Positions 60,501 to 64,000 of a stretch of 64,000 nucleotides of DNA are shown piece by piece (positions within the stretch are counted from its first letter, which is position 1; each line of letters begins with the position of its first letter). The notes beneath the pieces are model-generated. The model had not been told where the DNA came from. It saw only the letters and a program-made list of their open reading frames with translations, and ran no database searches. A program made the position numbers and the translations under genes. The DNA comes from Diadema setosum. Taxonomy: Eukaryota; Echinodermata; Echinoidea; Diadematoida; Diadematidae. The stretch spans positions 12,090,100-12,154,099 of the forward strand of contig CM067059.1 in NCBI GenBank assembly GCA_033980235.1, written 5' to 3'.

Positions 60501-62287
60501 TATTGCATGTATGAAGCGCGTAGTGAGTTGCAGTTTGCGCATGTTTACCAGTACGTTGTACAGCAATGCACCGAGTACACTTCAGCGGCTGAGCGCGCAG
60601 TTGTCTCTTCATAGTACGCGTACGCGCTGCCCTCCTGCTGAGCTGCTTTCCCGAGCGTGAATGACTAGTCAATCTTCTTGAAAAGTAAAGCAAGATGCCC
60701 TTAAAAAAGAGGTAAATTACAGAATACCAGTAGTCGAATACTCATAAATTCATTGGGAGGGATATAAAACAAATATACCAGGCCAATTTTTCGAGGCACC
60801 GGTTGAAACTATGTGCCTTCGGTGACTTCAGTAGCACTATTTTCTTCGGGGCTGCGCCCCTCAGAAAATAGTGCTACTGAAGTCACCTCATGCGCATAGT
60901 TTAAACCAGAGCCTCTCAGGCCTGGTATATTTGTATAATATACAATAGCTCTCTAGGTGTATTTACATTTCAAACTGTGTCGTTTCATCACTTGGCCCAT
61001 TCAGATTTGGATTCAGGTCAGCAAGGGCCATCCGAGAGGGGGACATCTGTGTCTTCAAAATCTGGACATGGTAAATGTCAATGTAAAGCATTAAAGAGAT
61101 GGTATATAGTATTGGTGGAGAAGAGGATTGGACTTTTCACTTTCTGCAAGATACCAAGAAACCACTTCTGAAATAGTACAGAGCAAACCATTCTAAGAGG
61201 AATTCAATATTAGTTAGATGAAAATTGGTTTTGGAATGGCTGAGACATTGAAAAACAAAGTAAAACAAAGTGATCCTAATAAAAGGTGGGTCCCATAGTA
61301 GTGTGTTGTTAGGATTGCTGTTTTTTGGATATTTCTGCCATTTCAAAACCAATTTTCATCAAATAAACGTTGAATCCCTCTTGGGATTACATGCTTTTTC
61401 ATATATTAAAGAGGCTTCTCACTAACTCACCCAAAAAAAAATGTTAGTAACCTGAGTTTAGGTATCAACCAAAACTGTATCATCCCTTACACAGGTGTGA
61501 CCTGTCCAGTACAATTACATCAATGCAGAACAATCGTCATCATTAATCATTAATTATCAATTAATACTAAGCCTTTTTCATTATCAGTCATAATTAGAAA
61601 ATGCACACGAAGAACACAGACTGACAAAGGGAAATGACACAATAACAAGACAGAAGTAAGAAGGACCTACAAAGTAGATGAATGTTTCCATGGTTGGTGC
61701 ACATGATGAAAAGACATTCCACTCGGGGCGGGGGGGAATGGTTCTCTTGCAAGTTATTTTGGTAGGGGCATAGTTTCTTGAAGAATTGGCTGAGGTAACA
61801 CTGACAATGATCGCAATCACAGAACCATCAAGGCAATATCGAGATTGCTGCAGAATGCCATTTCAGATGAGTTACTCATAATCAAACTGCACAATAAATA
61901 CATAGTATTTCTTTGAGAACTTTTCAGACATGTTCCTGCTATGCCATGGATTTCATTCAGACTGAATTTTTTTTATTTATTTTTTTTTTTTTTTAGAACC
62001 CATCAATTCAAAGACTCTGGAGTTTCTAAAATGAATATTCAATTGATTCATGTGGAAAGTGTAATTTCTTCCTGTTAGATTGTTTGTTTGTTTGTTTTTC
62101 TTTTTCTTTTTTCTCGTTTTTGTGGGGGGCTATTCGCATACAACAAAGAGTGTACCGGTAGGCTTGTTTTATACACATGCATAAAAAGTAAAAGCATTGT
62201 CAGGTTTTCATGACAAGAGGATAAAATATTGCAAGATTGATCAAATTTTCTTACCGAAGACAAAGACTTTCTCTTTCGTGTATTCAT
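24088..62287 (-). CDS. KNL1: KNL1 kinetochore scaffold 1 (20 coding exons, 1804 aa)
   Basis: KNL1 is the outer-kinetochore scaffold of the KMN network; it recruits PP1 and, through phosphorylated MELT repeats, BUB3-BUB1, and binds MIS12/NSL1 by its C-terminus. Coding exons (high to low): 62287-62255, 61061-60967, 58472-58410, 57852-57760, 57071-56998, 56528-56426, 55479-52010, 51205-51039, 50330-50221, 49618-49528, 46246-46130, 45123-45036, 44410-44257, 42849-42682, 40596-40508, 33276-33217, 32536-32433, 29390-29290, 26086-25961, 24196-24088. Every junction is AG/GT and all phases join without a stop; the sum is 5415 nt. Visible features: SILK at residues 11-14, RVSF at 54-57, 17 M[ED]xT modules between about 297 and 1051, a Glu/Lys/Gln-rich probable coiled coil at about 1430-1610, and a double RWD region at about 1610-1804 that resembles the vertebrate C-terminus. 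Human KNL1 is longer (about 2340 aa) mainly in the repeat region. Exon ends are read by eye, without transcript support. Confidence 0.95.
25684..25909 (+). mobile_element. TACTGTA-family MITE
   Basis: Ends TACTGTATACGCTGATATTT and the complement of TACTGTATAACCTGTTATTT, with several TTTTCGCGA blocks inside. It ends about 50 bp from the donor side of KNL1 exon 19. Confidence 0.7.
25961..26086 (-). CDS. KNL1: KNL1 coding exon 19
   Basis: Encodes LSVKFFSEEAHSMFSVHLDL followed by PGQYPATPIP, corresponding to the second RWD lobe (vertebrate LRLLFSSSAAFAKFEITLFL, then YYPSVPLP). Acceptor TCTTCCAG, donor AG|GTAAGA. Confidence 0.94.
27293..29056 (-). mobile_element. 5'-truncated non-LTR retrotransposon (jockey/CR1-like clade)
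   Basis: Minus-strand LINE ending in a short A-rich AAGAAGAAG-type tail near 27295-27320. The 5' side is cut within the RT domain (about 29056), exactly where sequence of the host TIR element resumes. No apurinic endonuclease part is present. The clade is judged only from RT motifs. Confidence 0.75.
27433..29055 (-). pseudogene. Reverse transcriptase ORF with a single in-frame stop
   Basis: The RT reads in one frame over 540 codons except for one TGA at 28734-28732. Motifs in order: CKAPGPDGITPRVLKQLA, IPNDWREANVVPV, NYRPISLT (after the stop), YGFRKNMSCEQQL, VIVMDFSKAFDKV, GVPQGSVLGP, LFADD (catalytic box), VKYLGVTI, RPIVEYASTVWDP and a C-terminal HSFFPRTVRNWNSL. The stop sits where relatives usually have Arg or Lys, compatible with CGA to TGA decay. 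The frame begins at the 5' truncation, so no native start is present. Confidence 0.85.
29290..29390 (-). CDS. KNL1: KNL1 coding exon 18
   Basis: Encodes LMQHLSDISIQARLLEAECS, matching the vertebrate MLEEFSLVVHHCRLLGEEIE helix between the two RWD lobes. Acceptor CCCATCAG, donor AG|GTGAGC. Confidence 0.93.
29898..29938 (+). repeat. (CA)n microsatellite
   Basis: An uninterrupted CA run in the KNL1 intron between exons 17 and 18. Confidence 0.95.
30508..30540 (+). repeat. (AG)n microsatellite
   Basis: An AG run followed by AAGAGAGGGAG. Confidence 0.95.
30997..31775 (+). mobile_element. piggyBac-like MITE (copy A), TTAA target site
   Basis: TTAA (30993-30996) | CCCTAACTTACCTGG ... CCAGGTAAGTTAGGG | TTAA (31776-31779): a 15-bp perfect TIR starting CCCTA with TTAA on both sides, the hallmark of piggyBac elements. 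Inside each TIR is a G or C homopolymer with CATAATG. The AT-rich interior has no transposase. Confidence 0.8.
32100..32365 (+). mobile_element. Near-perfect palindromic fold-back element
   Basis: A 266-bp palindrome. The tips are TACAATTGAAACCATGGTTT and its complement; inner blocks GGAGC[GA]CCAAGTGTCGCATG and TTTCATCGATGAAATGA repeats pair across the centre at about 32232. It could extrude as one long hairpin. Lies about 70 bp from KNL1 exon 17. Confidence 0.85.
32433..32536 (-). CDS. KNL1: KNL1 coding exon 17
   Basis: Encodes SAQLAHSVFFSSVDGERLKS and on to TRAALPL, matching the vertebrate segment SLLVHKLIFQYVEEKESWKK. Acceptor CCCCACAG, donor CTG|GTATGA. Confidence 0.93.
33217..33276 (-). 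CDS. KNL1: KNL1 coding exon 16
   Basis: A 60-nt exon encoding DATGDDAKLSGLKMESRLA within the RWD region. It is separated from exon 15 by a 7.2-kb intron filled with repeats. Acceptor TTTGGCAG, donor G|GTGAGT; both phases fit. Confidence 0.88.
33573..33816 (+). mobile_element. TACTGTA-family MITE
   Basis: Ends TACTGTATATGCCAAATA and the complement of TACTGTATACGCCATATA. The interior carries TTCGCGAAA-type blocks in both orientations. No coding capacity. Confidence 0.7.
35750..35832 (-). repeat. tRNA-derived SINE-like head
   Basis: On the minus strand ATGGCCGAGAGTGTAAAGGC is an A-box-like start (TGGCNNAG) and GGGTTCGAACCCC is a perfect B box, spaced as in a class II tRNA. The cloverleaf is imperfect, so it is judged a SINE head rather than a functional tRNA. 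Confidence 0.5.
37208..37305 (-). repeat. tRNA-like SINE head (degraded)
   Basis: The minus strand has GTTGCTTAGCGCGCTGCATG followed by a B-box-like GATGTTCGAGACCCGC. It is related to the unit at 37855-37940 by the GCTTAGCGCGCTG block. Confidence 0.4.
37855..37940 (-). repeat. tRNA-like SINE head (degraded)
   Basis: The minus strand has GTGTGGCATAATCGCTTAGC (A-box side), GCGCGCTGGGTGTTCATAAC, and AAGTTCGACTCCCGC (B-box side). Same family as 37208-37305. Confidence 0.45.
40508..40596 (-). CDS. KNL1: KNL1 coding exon 15 (start of RWD region)
   Basis: Encodes LQEWKLTEFADNCYKFSFLC and on to DSLIVVAQY. It aligns by eye with the vertebrate first RWD strand region (LEWDVVEWSDDQAVFTFVYD). Acceptor ATATTCAG, donor G|GTGAGT. 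Confidence 0.93.
41381..42607 (+). mobile_element. MITE, AAAGGACAAGTTCACC family (copy 2), interrupted
   Basis: The left tip AAAGGACAAGTTCACCTTAA and the right tip (complement of AAAGGACAAGTTTACCTTGA) are inverted. The body between is split by a TTAA-flanked element at 41401-42137, which accounts for the larger size. Lies in the KNL1 intron between exons 14 and 15. Confidence 0.7.
41401..42137 (-). mobile_element. piggyBac-like MITE (copy B), nested
   Basis: Flanked by TTAA (41397-41400 and 42138-42141). Ends CCGTAACCGGG... and the complement of CCCTAAAACGG.... Long C tracts lie just inside both ends. Its right part, read on the minus strand, matches copy A after the C tract (for example GTTCGCTGACTTTTTA versus GCTCACTGACTTTTTA). 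No transposase. Confidence 0.7.
42682..42849 (-). CDS. KNL1: KNL1 coding exon 14
   Basis: A 168-nt exon with EKSRLQGEINQLETEREDLR and RARQEVIMIQR. This is the end of the coiled coil that precedes the RWD domains. Acceptor CTTTGCAG, donor AG|GTAGAG. Confidence 0.9.
42885..42995 (+). repeat. Small palindromic MITE, AACCCGTTGAGGACG family, copy 3
   Basis: Contains CTTGAGGATGGGCTGATTTT, GCATTTCCCATAGACACTAA and TACTCGGGACTCATCTTCAG. The most diverged of the three. Confidence 0.55.
43690..43865 (+). repeat. Long imperfect hairpin element
   Basis: GATGCACAGGATTATTTCGTG and TTAGTGGAGATGCAGCTCACTC pair with the complementary AGTGCGCTACATCTCCACTAA and TATCCTGTGCATC on the right. An inner GGGTATTTACAAT/ATTGTAAATACCC stem encloses TCGGCTTCGCCTCG. 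A stand-alone palindromic repeat in the KNL1 intron between exons 13 and 14. Confidence 0.75.
44132..44212 (-). repeat. tRNA-like SINE fragment
   Basis: The minus strand ends GATTGGGGGTTCAAGCCCCA, a B-box stem with good pairing, preceded by GTGGTCCATTGAATTGTTGG (A-box side). Judged a SINE head. Confidence 0.45.
44257..44410 (-). CDS. KNL1: KNL1 coding exon 13
   Basis: A 154-nt exon with the coiled-coil segment LATVTTALKEKEESVNHAER. Acceptor GCAAACAG, donor AAAG|GTAAGA. Confidence 0.9.
44508..44701 (+). mobile_element. TACTGTA-family MITE, CpG-decayed copy
   Basis: Same layout as 21864-22043 (TACTGTATAACCAGAAATGT ... TTTCTAGGTTTACAGTA), but most CGCG blocks have become TGTG/TGCA, as expected from methylation-driven decay. 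Confidence 0.6.
45036..45123 (-). CDS. KNL1: KNL1 coding exon 12
   Basis: An 88-nt exon encoding DSCKRLDSKLAKVTESLTTI and on to YLEDIKS, with heptad-like leucine/isoleucine spacing. Acceptor TCTGGCAG, donor CCT|GTGAGT. Confidence 0.9.
46130..46246 (-). CDS. KNL1: KNL1 coding exon 11
   Basis: 39 codons in phase 0 on both sides, starting MAAMQRQVVSLQKYCTQSTK and including AKLKSWRLKMTKNVQ. Predicted coiled coil. Acceptor GAACTGCAG, donor GAG|GTATTT. Confidence 0.9.
46553..46939 (+). mobile_element. Palindromic MITE, AAAGGGAT..ACAGTTTTGGTTGA family (copy 1)
   Basis: The left end AAAGGGATCATACAGTTTTG and the right end (complement of AAAGGGATGGTACAGTATTG) are inverted, and inner blocks such as TTTGATGAAAATTGGTTTTC pair across the centre. 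In the KNL1 intron between exons 10 and 11. Confidence 0.7.
49528..49618 (-). CDS. KNL1: KNL1 coding exon 10
   Basis: A 91-nt exon encoding LKEAVANQEAKYSEDTPALI and on to NATPER. Acceptor TTATTTCAG, donor AGG|GTGAGA. Charged helical sequence. Confidence 0.9.
50221..50330 (-). CDS. KNL1: KNL1 coding exon 9
   Basis: A 110-nt exon beginning FDEPTTLAEQLQSSCITKPK. Acceptor ATGCCAG, donor AC|GTGAGT. Start of the helical C-terminal part. Confidence 0.9.
50805..50867 (-). repeat. tRNA-derived SINE fragment
   Basis: The minus strand reads CTGGTCCATTGGTTAGGGCA (A-box side) then, after about 25 nt, CTGAGTTCAAGCCTGG (B-box side). Lies in a KNL1 intron (exons 8/9). Confidence 0.5.
51039..51205 (-). CDS. 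KNL1: KNL1 coding exon 8
   Basis: A 167-nt exon, acceptor TTCCCTAG, donor AGG|GTGAGA. Contains LSTFLQEFGDFSDLPEGKPS, which matches the conserved segment just before the coiled coil in metazoan KNL1. The phase joins T from exon 7 with CG to give Ser 1311. Confidence 0.9.
51425..51925 (+). repeat. Short interspersed repeat with GCAGACCTCCGCC start
   Basis: Starts near GTGCAGACCTCCGCCAAGCA and ends with AACAAACAAACGAACAAACC, then CCTCCCTCGGTGGAGGTAAT. This layout resembles RTE-mobilised repeats; assignment is tentative. Lies directly 3' of KNL1 exon 7, in intron 7. Confidence 0.4.
52010..55479 (-). CDS. KNL1: KNL1 large exon 7 with 17 MELT modules
   Basis: A single 3470-nt exon with acceptor TTTTCAG and donor GAGT|GTAAGT. 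It encodes residues 155-1310. It carries 17 copies of a module reading T-[RKCH]-x-F-x(5-8)-[AGN]-M-[ED]-[MILF]-T-x-C, for example TRVFDSEDTAAMEMTCPV; this corresponds to the TOmega + MELT units that MPS1 phosphorylates to recruit BUB3-BUB1. Near the 5' end two copies of SFL[KQ]SFIAA occur at about residues 190 and 265. GRIDAFLN at about residue 433 is loosely KI-motif-like. Long open frames on the other strand are shadows. Confidence 0.95.
55702..55793 (+). repeat. Small palindromic MITE, AACCCGTTGAGGACG family, copy 2
   Basis: AACCCATTGAGGACAAACTG at the left, GCATTTCCCATAGACATG in the middle and ACATACTCGGGACTAGTTTT at the right; the right end is decayed. Just upstream of KNL1 exon 7. Confidence 0.6.
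56426..56528 (-). CDS. KNL1: KNL1 coding exon 6
   Basis: Encodes GLETLLSGPIKQEARTMTLA and on to DMQTL. The GLETLLSGPI segment resembles the GMNTLLSAPI region that precedes the first MELT repeats of vertebrate KNL1. Acceptor GTATAG, donor AG|GTGAGG. Confidence 0.87.
56616..56812 (+). mobile_element. TACTGTA-family MITE, partly decayed
   Basis: Starts TACTGTAACACAAGGAATGT and retains AAAATTTCATGCCGTGAAAA and AATTTCATGCCGCGAAAATA. The right end is blurred. In the KNL1 intron between exons 5 and 6. Confidence 0.55.
56998..57071 (-). CDS. KNL1: KNL1 coding exon 5
   Basis: A 74-nt exon with acceptor ATTCCAG and donor AAG|GTATTT. Encodes a Ser/Pro/Gly-rich disordered linker (NSSAPSSEPGPSEGVS...). 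The phases fit exons 4 and 6. Confidence 0.8.
57760..57852 (-). CDS. KNL1: KNL1 coding exon 4
   Basis: Acceptor CTCCAG, 93 nt, donor AA|GTAAGC. Encodes EFLKDSEAKQLGLWNDSNDS followed by a Ser/Asn-rich acidic linker. No recognised domain; it is placed by phase continuity between the RVSF exon and exon 5. Confidence 0.85.
57992..58077 (+). repeat. Small palindromic MITE, AACCCGTTGAGGACG family
   Basis: Begins AACCCGTTGAGGACGGTTTG and ends CTCGTCCTCAACGGGTT, a near-perfect inverted repeat around ACGCATTTCCCATA. Diverged copies at 42885-42995 and 55702-55793 keep GATTTTGCTA, GCATTTCCCATAGACA and ACTCGGGACT. Confidence 0.75.
58410..58472 (-). CDS. KNL1: KNL1 coding exon 3 (RVSF PP1-docking motif)
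   Basis: Encodes EPKKRRRSSRRVSFAETYQV. RRVSFA is the canonical PP1-binding motif of KNL1, and the basic run with adjacent serines matches the Aurora B-regulated site known in the family. The exon starts with one base completing a Met codon and ends with AA before GTAAGT. Confidence 0.93.
59060..59205 (-). mobile_element. TACTGTA-family MITE fragment
   Basis: Minus-strand relative with CAAGATTAGTGAAATTGACA, GTGGCATGAACATTTTTTGA-like blocks and the conserved ACTGGTATTCAATGCATAA segment (compare 21715-21735). Ends are lost. Confidence 0.45.
59626..59745 (+). repeat. CpG-rich direct repeat
   Basis: TTTTTGCTTCGCGTCGCGAC...AATGAATGGGTATCGCAGCACC is followed by CTTTGCTTCGCGAGAGATTT...AATGAATGGGTATCGCGCGCC, two units about 55 bp apart. 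CpG-rich against an AT-rich background. Confidence 0.6.
60776..60932 (+). repeat. Hairpin element CAGGCC..GGCCTG
   Basis: The arms GACTTCAGTAGCACTATTTT and AAAATAGTGCTACTGAAGTC are perfect complements around CTTCGGGGCTGCGCCCCTCAG. The outer arms AAACTATG and CATAGTTT, and ATACCAGGCC and GGCCTGGTAT, also pair. It ends about 35 bp beyond the donor of KNL1 exon 2. Confidence 0.8.
60967..61061 (-). CDS. KNL1: KNL1 coding exon 2 (ILK of SILK motif)
   Basis: Begins ILKTQMSPSRMALADL directly after a CCAG acceptor and ends at an AT|GTAAAT donor, leaving two bases that become ATG with the first base of exon 3. With exon 1 it forms the PP1-docking SILK motif followed by a proline/serine stretch like that of vertebrate KNL1 (SILKPPRSPLQDL). 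The flanks are repeats: a hairpin element ends about 40 bp 3' and a MITE starts about 30 bp 5'. Confidence 0.85.
61093..61488 (+). mobile_element. Same palindromic MITE family (copy 2)
   Basis: The right end is the complement of AAGGGATGATACAGTTTTGG; the left end AAAGAGATGGTATATAGTAT is decayed. The inner palindrome ATGAAAATTGGTTTTGGAATGG pairs with CCATTTCAAAACCAATTTTCAT. It starts about 30 bp from the acceptor of KNL1 exon 2. Confidence 0.7.
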
Positions 62288-62291
62288 TGTG
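62255..62291 (-). CDS. KNL1: KNL1 coding exon 1 (start codon exon, 37 nt)
   Basis: A very short exon. It has an acceptor TTTCCACAG, four bases of 5'UTR (CACA), then ATG at 62287 and 11 codons reading MNTRKRKSLSS, ending at a GTAAG donor in phase 0. This start is chosen because the peptide joins directly to ILK of the next exon to make the conserved SSILK motif, and because no longer in-frame upstream sequence is apparent. Confidence 0.88.
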
Positions 62292-62589
62292 CTGTGGAAA
62301 GAAGAGGGAAAGTAATGAAATGTACATGACATGTGATAATTTAATATGCATTGCAACTGCACTGTTAACACAACAATTGCCAATGCTCTCCTCTTCCAGC
62401 CTATTTCTGCAATTCTGGAGACTGCATGTAAATAGATAGCATTCATGATCTGAATCTAATGAGCCAATGATGTATCTAGGACTATGTACAAAGTGTGTAG
62501 CTTACTCAAATAATGATTGATAACTAACTGATGCCGTTTTGGGGCTTTTTTATGTTAGACTTTCCAATTTGTCTGATTTCATAACTTAC

Positions 62590-62744
62590 CCGTTAGCTTT
62601 CTGTCCTATTTTCAAGGTCAGCCAACTCGGCCTTGTACACCATGAACATCGATTCCTGGCCTGGTGCACTATGCCGAGTATAATAGTCTTTTGATAACAG
62701 TAAAACTCATTGAAAAAATATCTATTAACGCATCAACTTATATA
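62590..62744 (-). other. Candidate alternative KNL1 5' exon with TATA-like box
   Basis: On the minus strand TATATAAG occurs at 62744-62737, and a good donor AACGG|GTAAGTT ends at 62590. Between them a 37-codon stretch is open and looks amino-acid-like (it includes SAPGQESMFMVYKAELADLE), but it ends in TAA just before the donor, so it cannot continue into KNL1. It could be an alternative non-coding first exon with a short upstream ORF, or an exon remnant of another gene. Confidence 0.25.
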
Positions 62745-63252
62745 GGGTAGGGGGCCTAGTCCGGGCCGGTATCGGTACCTGGTAGTCTCCCTCCCTCCCC
62801 TCCTTTTTGCTTTAAAAAGTCTCAAACAATGAAATGGAGAGTAACGTTATTAGACGAGACCGCCTAGACCCGACTAAGTTAGAGCTAGAGAACTTCCTAT
62901 GTAGAACTTTCGGAACTTTCTAGAACTGTGAATACTGTTTTGGGTAAAATATAATATCAAACTAAATAAAGTACAGATTTAACGGTTAGATGTCTATTGA
63001 CATTAACGTATTCATGGTATTGACGCTGACGTAGAATTTATTGTTCTTTAGCGAGTGCCCTACTACATACATCAAACCGAGCGGGTGGGACCATGCAGAC
63101 AAAGCACGACAGCATTTATGTAGTTTACTGTAATTTCAAGCCCACATTTATTTTAAAAATATGAAGTAGCAAATACACTTCAATTATTTCTCGCGCATGC
63201 ATAAATCAACTTACGGGATTCTTAAAAGTATGGAAGGAAGAAAATTACTTAC

Positions 63253-63300
63253 GTTATCAACTCGCGATCGCGACCGTTGCCTGTTACGATTTCAAAAGGT
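63253..63300 (-). promoter_or_regulatory. KNL1 5'UTR exon end and core promoter region
   Basis: A strong donor GATAAC|GTAAGT lies at 63253/63252 on the minus strand, about 960 bp upstream of the acceptor of the ATG exon, so it is the likely end of a non-coding first exon. Reading upstream on the same strand there is TTTGAA (63296-63291), the core of the CHR element of late cell-cycle genes, then a CCAAT motif in reverse orientation (ATTGG, 63327-63323) about 30 bp further, and another at 63364-63368. This arrangement is known for DREAM/NF-Y regulated G2/M genes; its function here is inferred. The transcription start is not visible. Confidence 0.45.
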
Positions 63301-63499
63301 CCGCCGATCAACGAACGAAAATCCAATCACCGATGAGGGCGACATTAATTGTACCCGTTGGTAATTGGGCAGCCGCGAAGGAGAACCAGATCGATGCTCA
63401 AGTTGTATTGTAGATAATAACCACTGATAAGTTTGTCACAGCAAGCAGATACTGTAAGCCTATGTAAAACAGTTTGAAAGCAGTGGCGGATCTAGATTT

Positions 63500-64000
63500 A
63501 GTTAAAGGGGCCGTGAAGCCCAAATCAACCTATTTTTCAGTTTTAGGCCAACTTTATGTAATGTTTTGTGCTGATTTCGCATTTACAACTACTTTTTGAT
63601 GATTCTGATGAATAAAAGAGTTATTTTGAGAGAATACACAGCTCTGGGAACGCCCCCTGAAAAAATGTCAAAAACACGCCCACGGCGCGCGTAAGTCCTC
63701 ATACGTCATCTCAAGAACGATGCGAGTTCGAGCGCTAGCCGAGCAGACGCTACTCAGCTGTATTATAGCACGTAGTTCTGTTAGCGGATAGCAACACAAC
63801 TAGTGAGACCTCTAACTTGTTTAGCTATTCTTCTTATGAATAACCCTTGAGGCTTTAAATCGACAGTAGTATGGAAGAGAGCGCAAGTCACTCTTCCAGT
63901 TCAGATTCCGAACATCGACAGTCTTGCTGAATTTTATGACCAAATTCCAGTTATTCTGCCTACTCAACGTGCAGAAATAAGGCCCTAACGTTACGGCTAC
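63500..64000 (+). mobile_element. Possible start of an element running off the window
   Basis: GCAGTGGCGGATCTAGATTT then AAAGGGGCCGTGAAGCCC looks like a repeat end. From 63871 a plus-strand frame reads MEESASHSSSSDSEHRQSC and stops, while another frame then opens with LAEFYDQIPVILPTQRAE. It could be the first exon, with a frameshift, of a transposon-associated gene. The rest lies outside the window. Confidence 0.25.

Noticed and set aside
60355..60715. Overlapping open frames and a possible ATG-exon (MPLKKR followed by GTAAAT) on the plus strand
   Set aside because: The frames on both strands are open because of local composition. The tiny exon has no partner, and it lies inside KNL1 intron 2.

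Overview
The window is animal nuclear DNA. Genes are split by introns with GT-AG junctions, intergenic sequence is AT-rich, and there are many microsatellites and homopolymers and a very dense load of small transposable elements. The repeat style (palindromic MITEs, 'TACTGTA...TACAGTA' elements, ACATGTAC-rich stretches) together with a clearly deuterostome-like KNL1 suggests a marine invertebrate, most likely an echinoderm. This is an inference; other marine deuterostomes are not excluded.

Layout. 1-5.8 kb: no convincing gene; a LINE 3' end (2350-2763), a partial MITE and microsatellites. 5.8-7.1 kb: a 1.3-kb TIR element carrying a broken PIF/Harbinger transposase. 7.66-8.06 kb, minus strand: a complete coding exon for mitochondrial ribosomal protein S12. 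12.6-13.5 kb: a CpG-rich locus with a 56-bp inverted repeat, a SAP-like start exon (minus) and a SWIM-like exon (plus), probably remnants of the SAP/SWIM/YqaJ type of gene that is often multicopy in marine invertebrates. 13.83-16.64 kb, plus strand: a three-exon gene for a 122-aa protein resembling the sperm microtubule inner protein SPMIP10 (TEX43). 18.9-22.1 kb: a cluster of MITEs, including two pogo-like elements that abut at one TA. 24.1-63.3 kb, minus strand: one gene, KNL1 (CASC5/Spc105), fills the rest of the window.

KNL1 was rebuilt here from 20 coding exons whose splice phases all agree. They give a 5415-nt CDS (1804 codons plus stop). The order is: SILK and RVSF motifs for PP1 binding, 17 MELT-type modules in one 3470-nt exon, a coiled-coil region, and a C-terminal double RWD domain. 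The kinetochore role is established for the family. The exon map is read directly from this sequence.

KNL1's introns hold most of the mobile DNA: a nearly intact but 5'-truncated non-LTR reverse transcriptase nested in a TIR element, two related piggyBac-like MITEs flanked by TTAA (one nested inside another MITE), perfect fold-back elements, a 5.3-kb composite repeat with internal duplications and tRNA-like heads, and several small MITE families. The strongest candidates for undescribed biology are the non-autonomous element families and the inverted SAP/SWIM locus. No new multi-gene system was identified.
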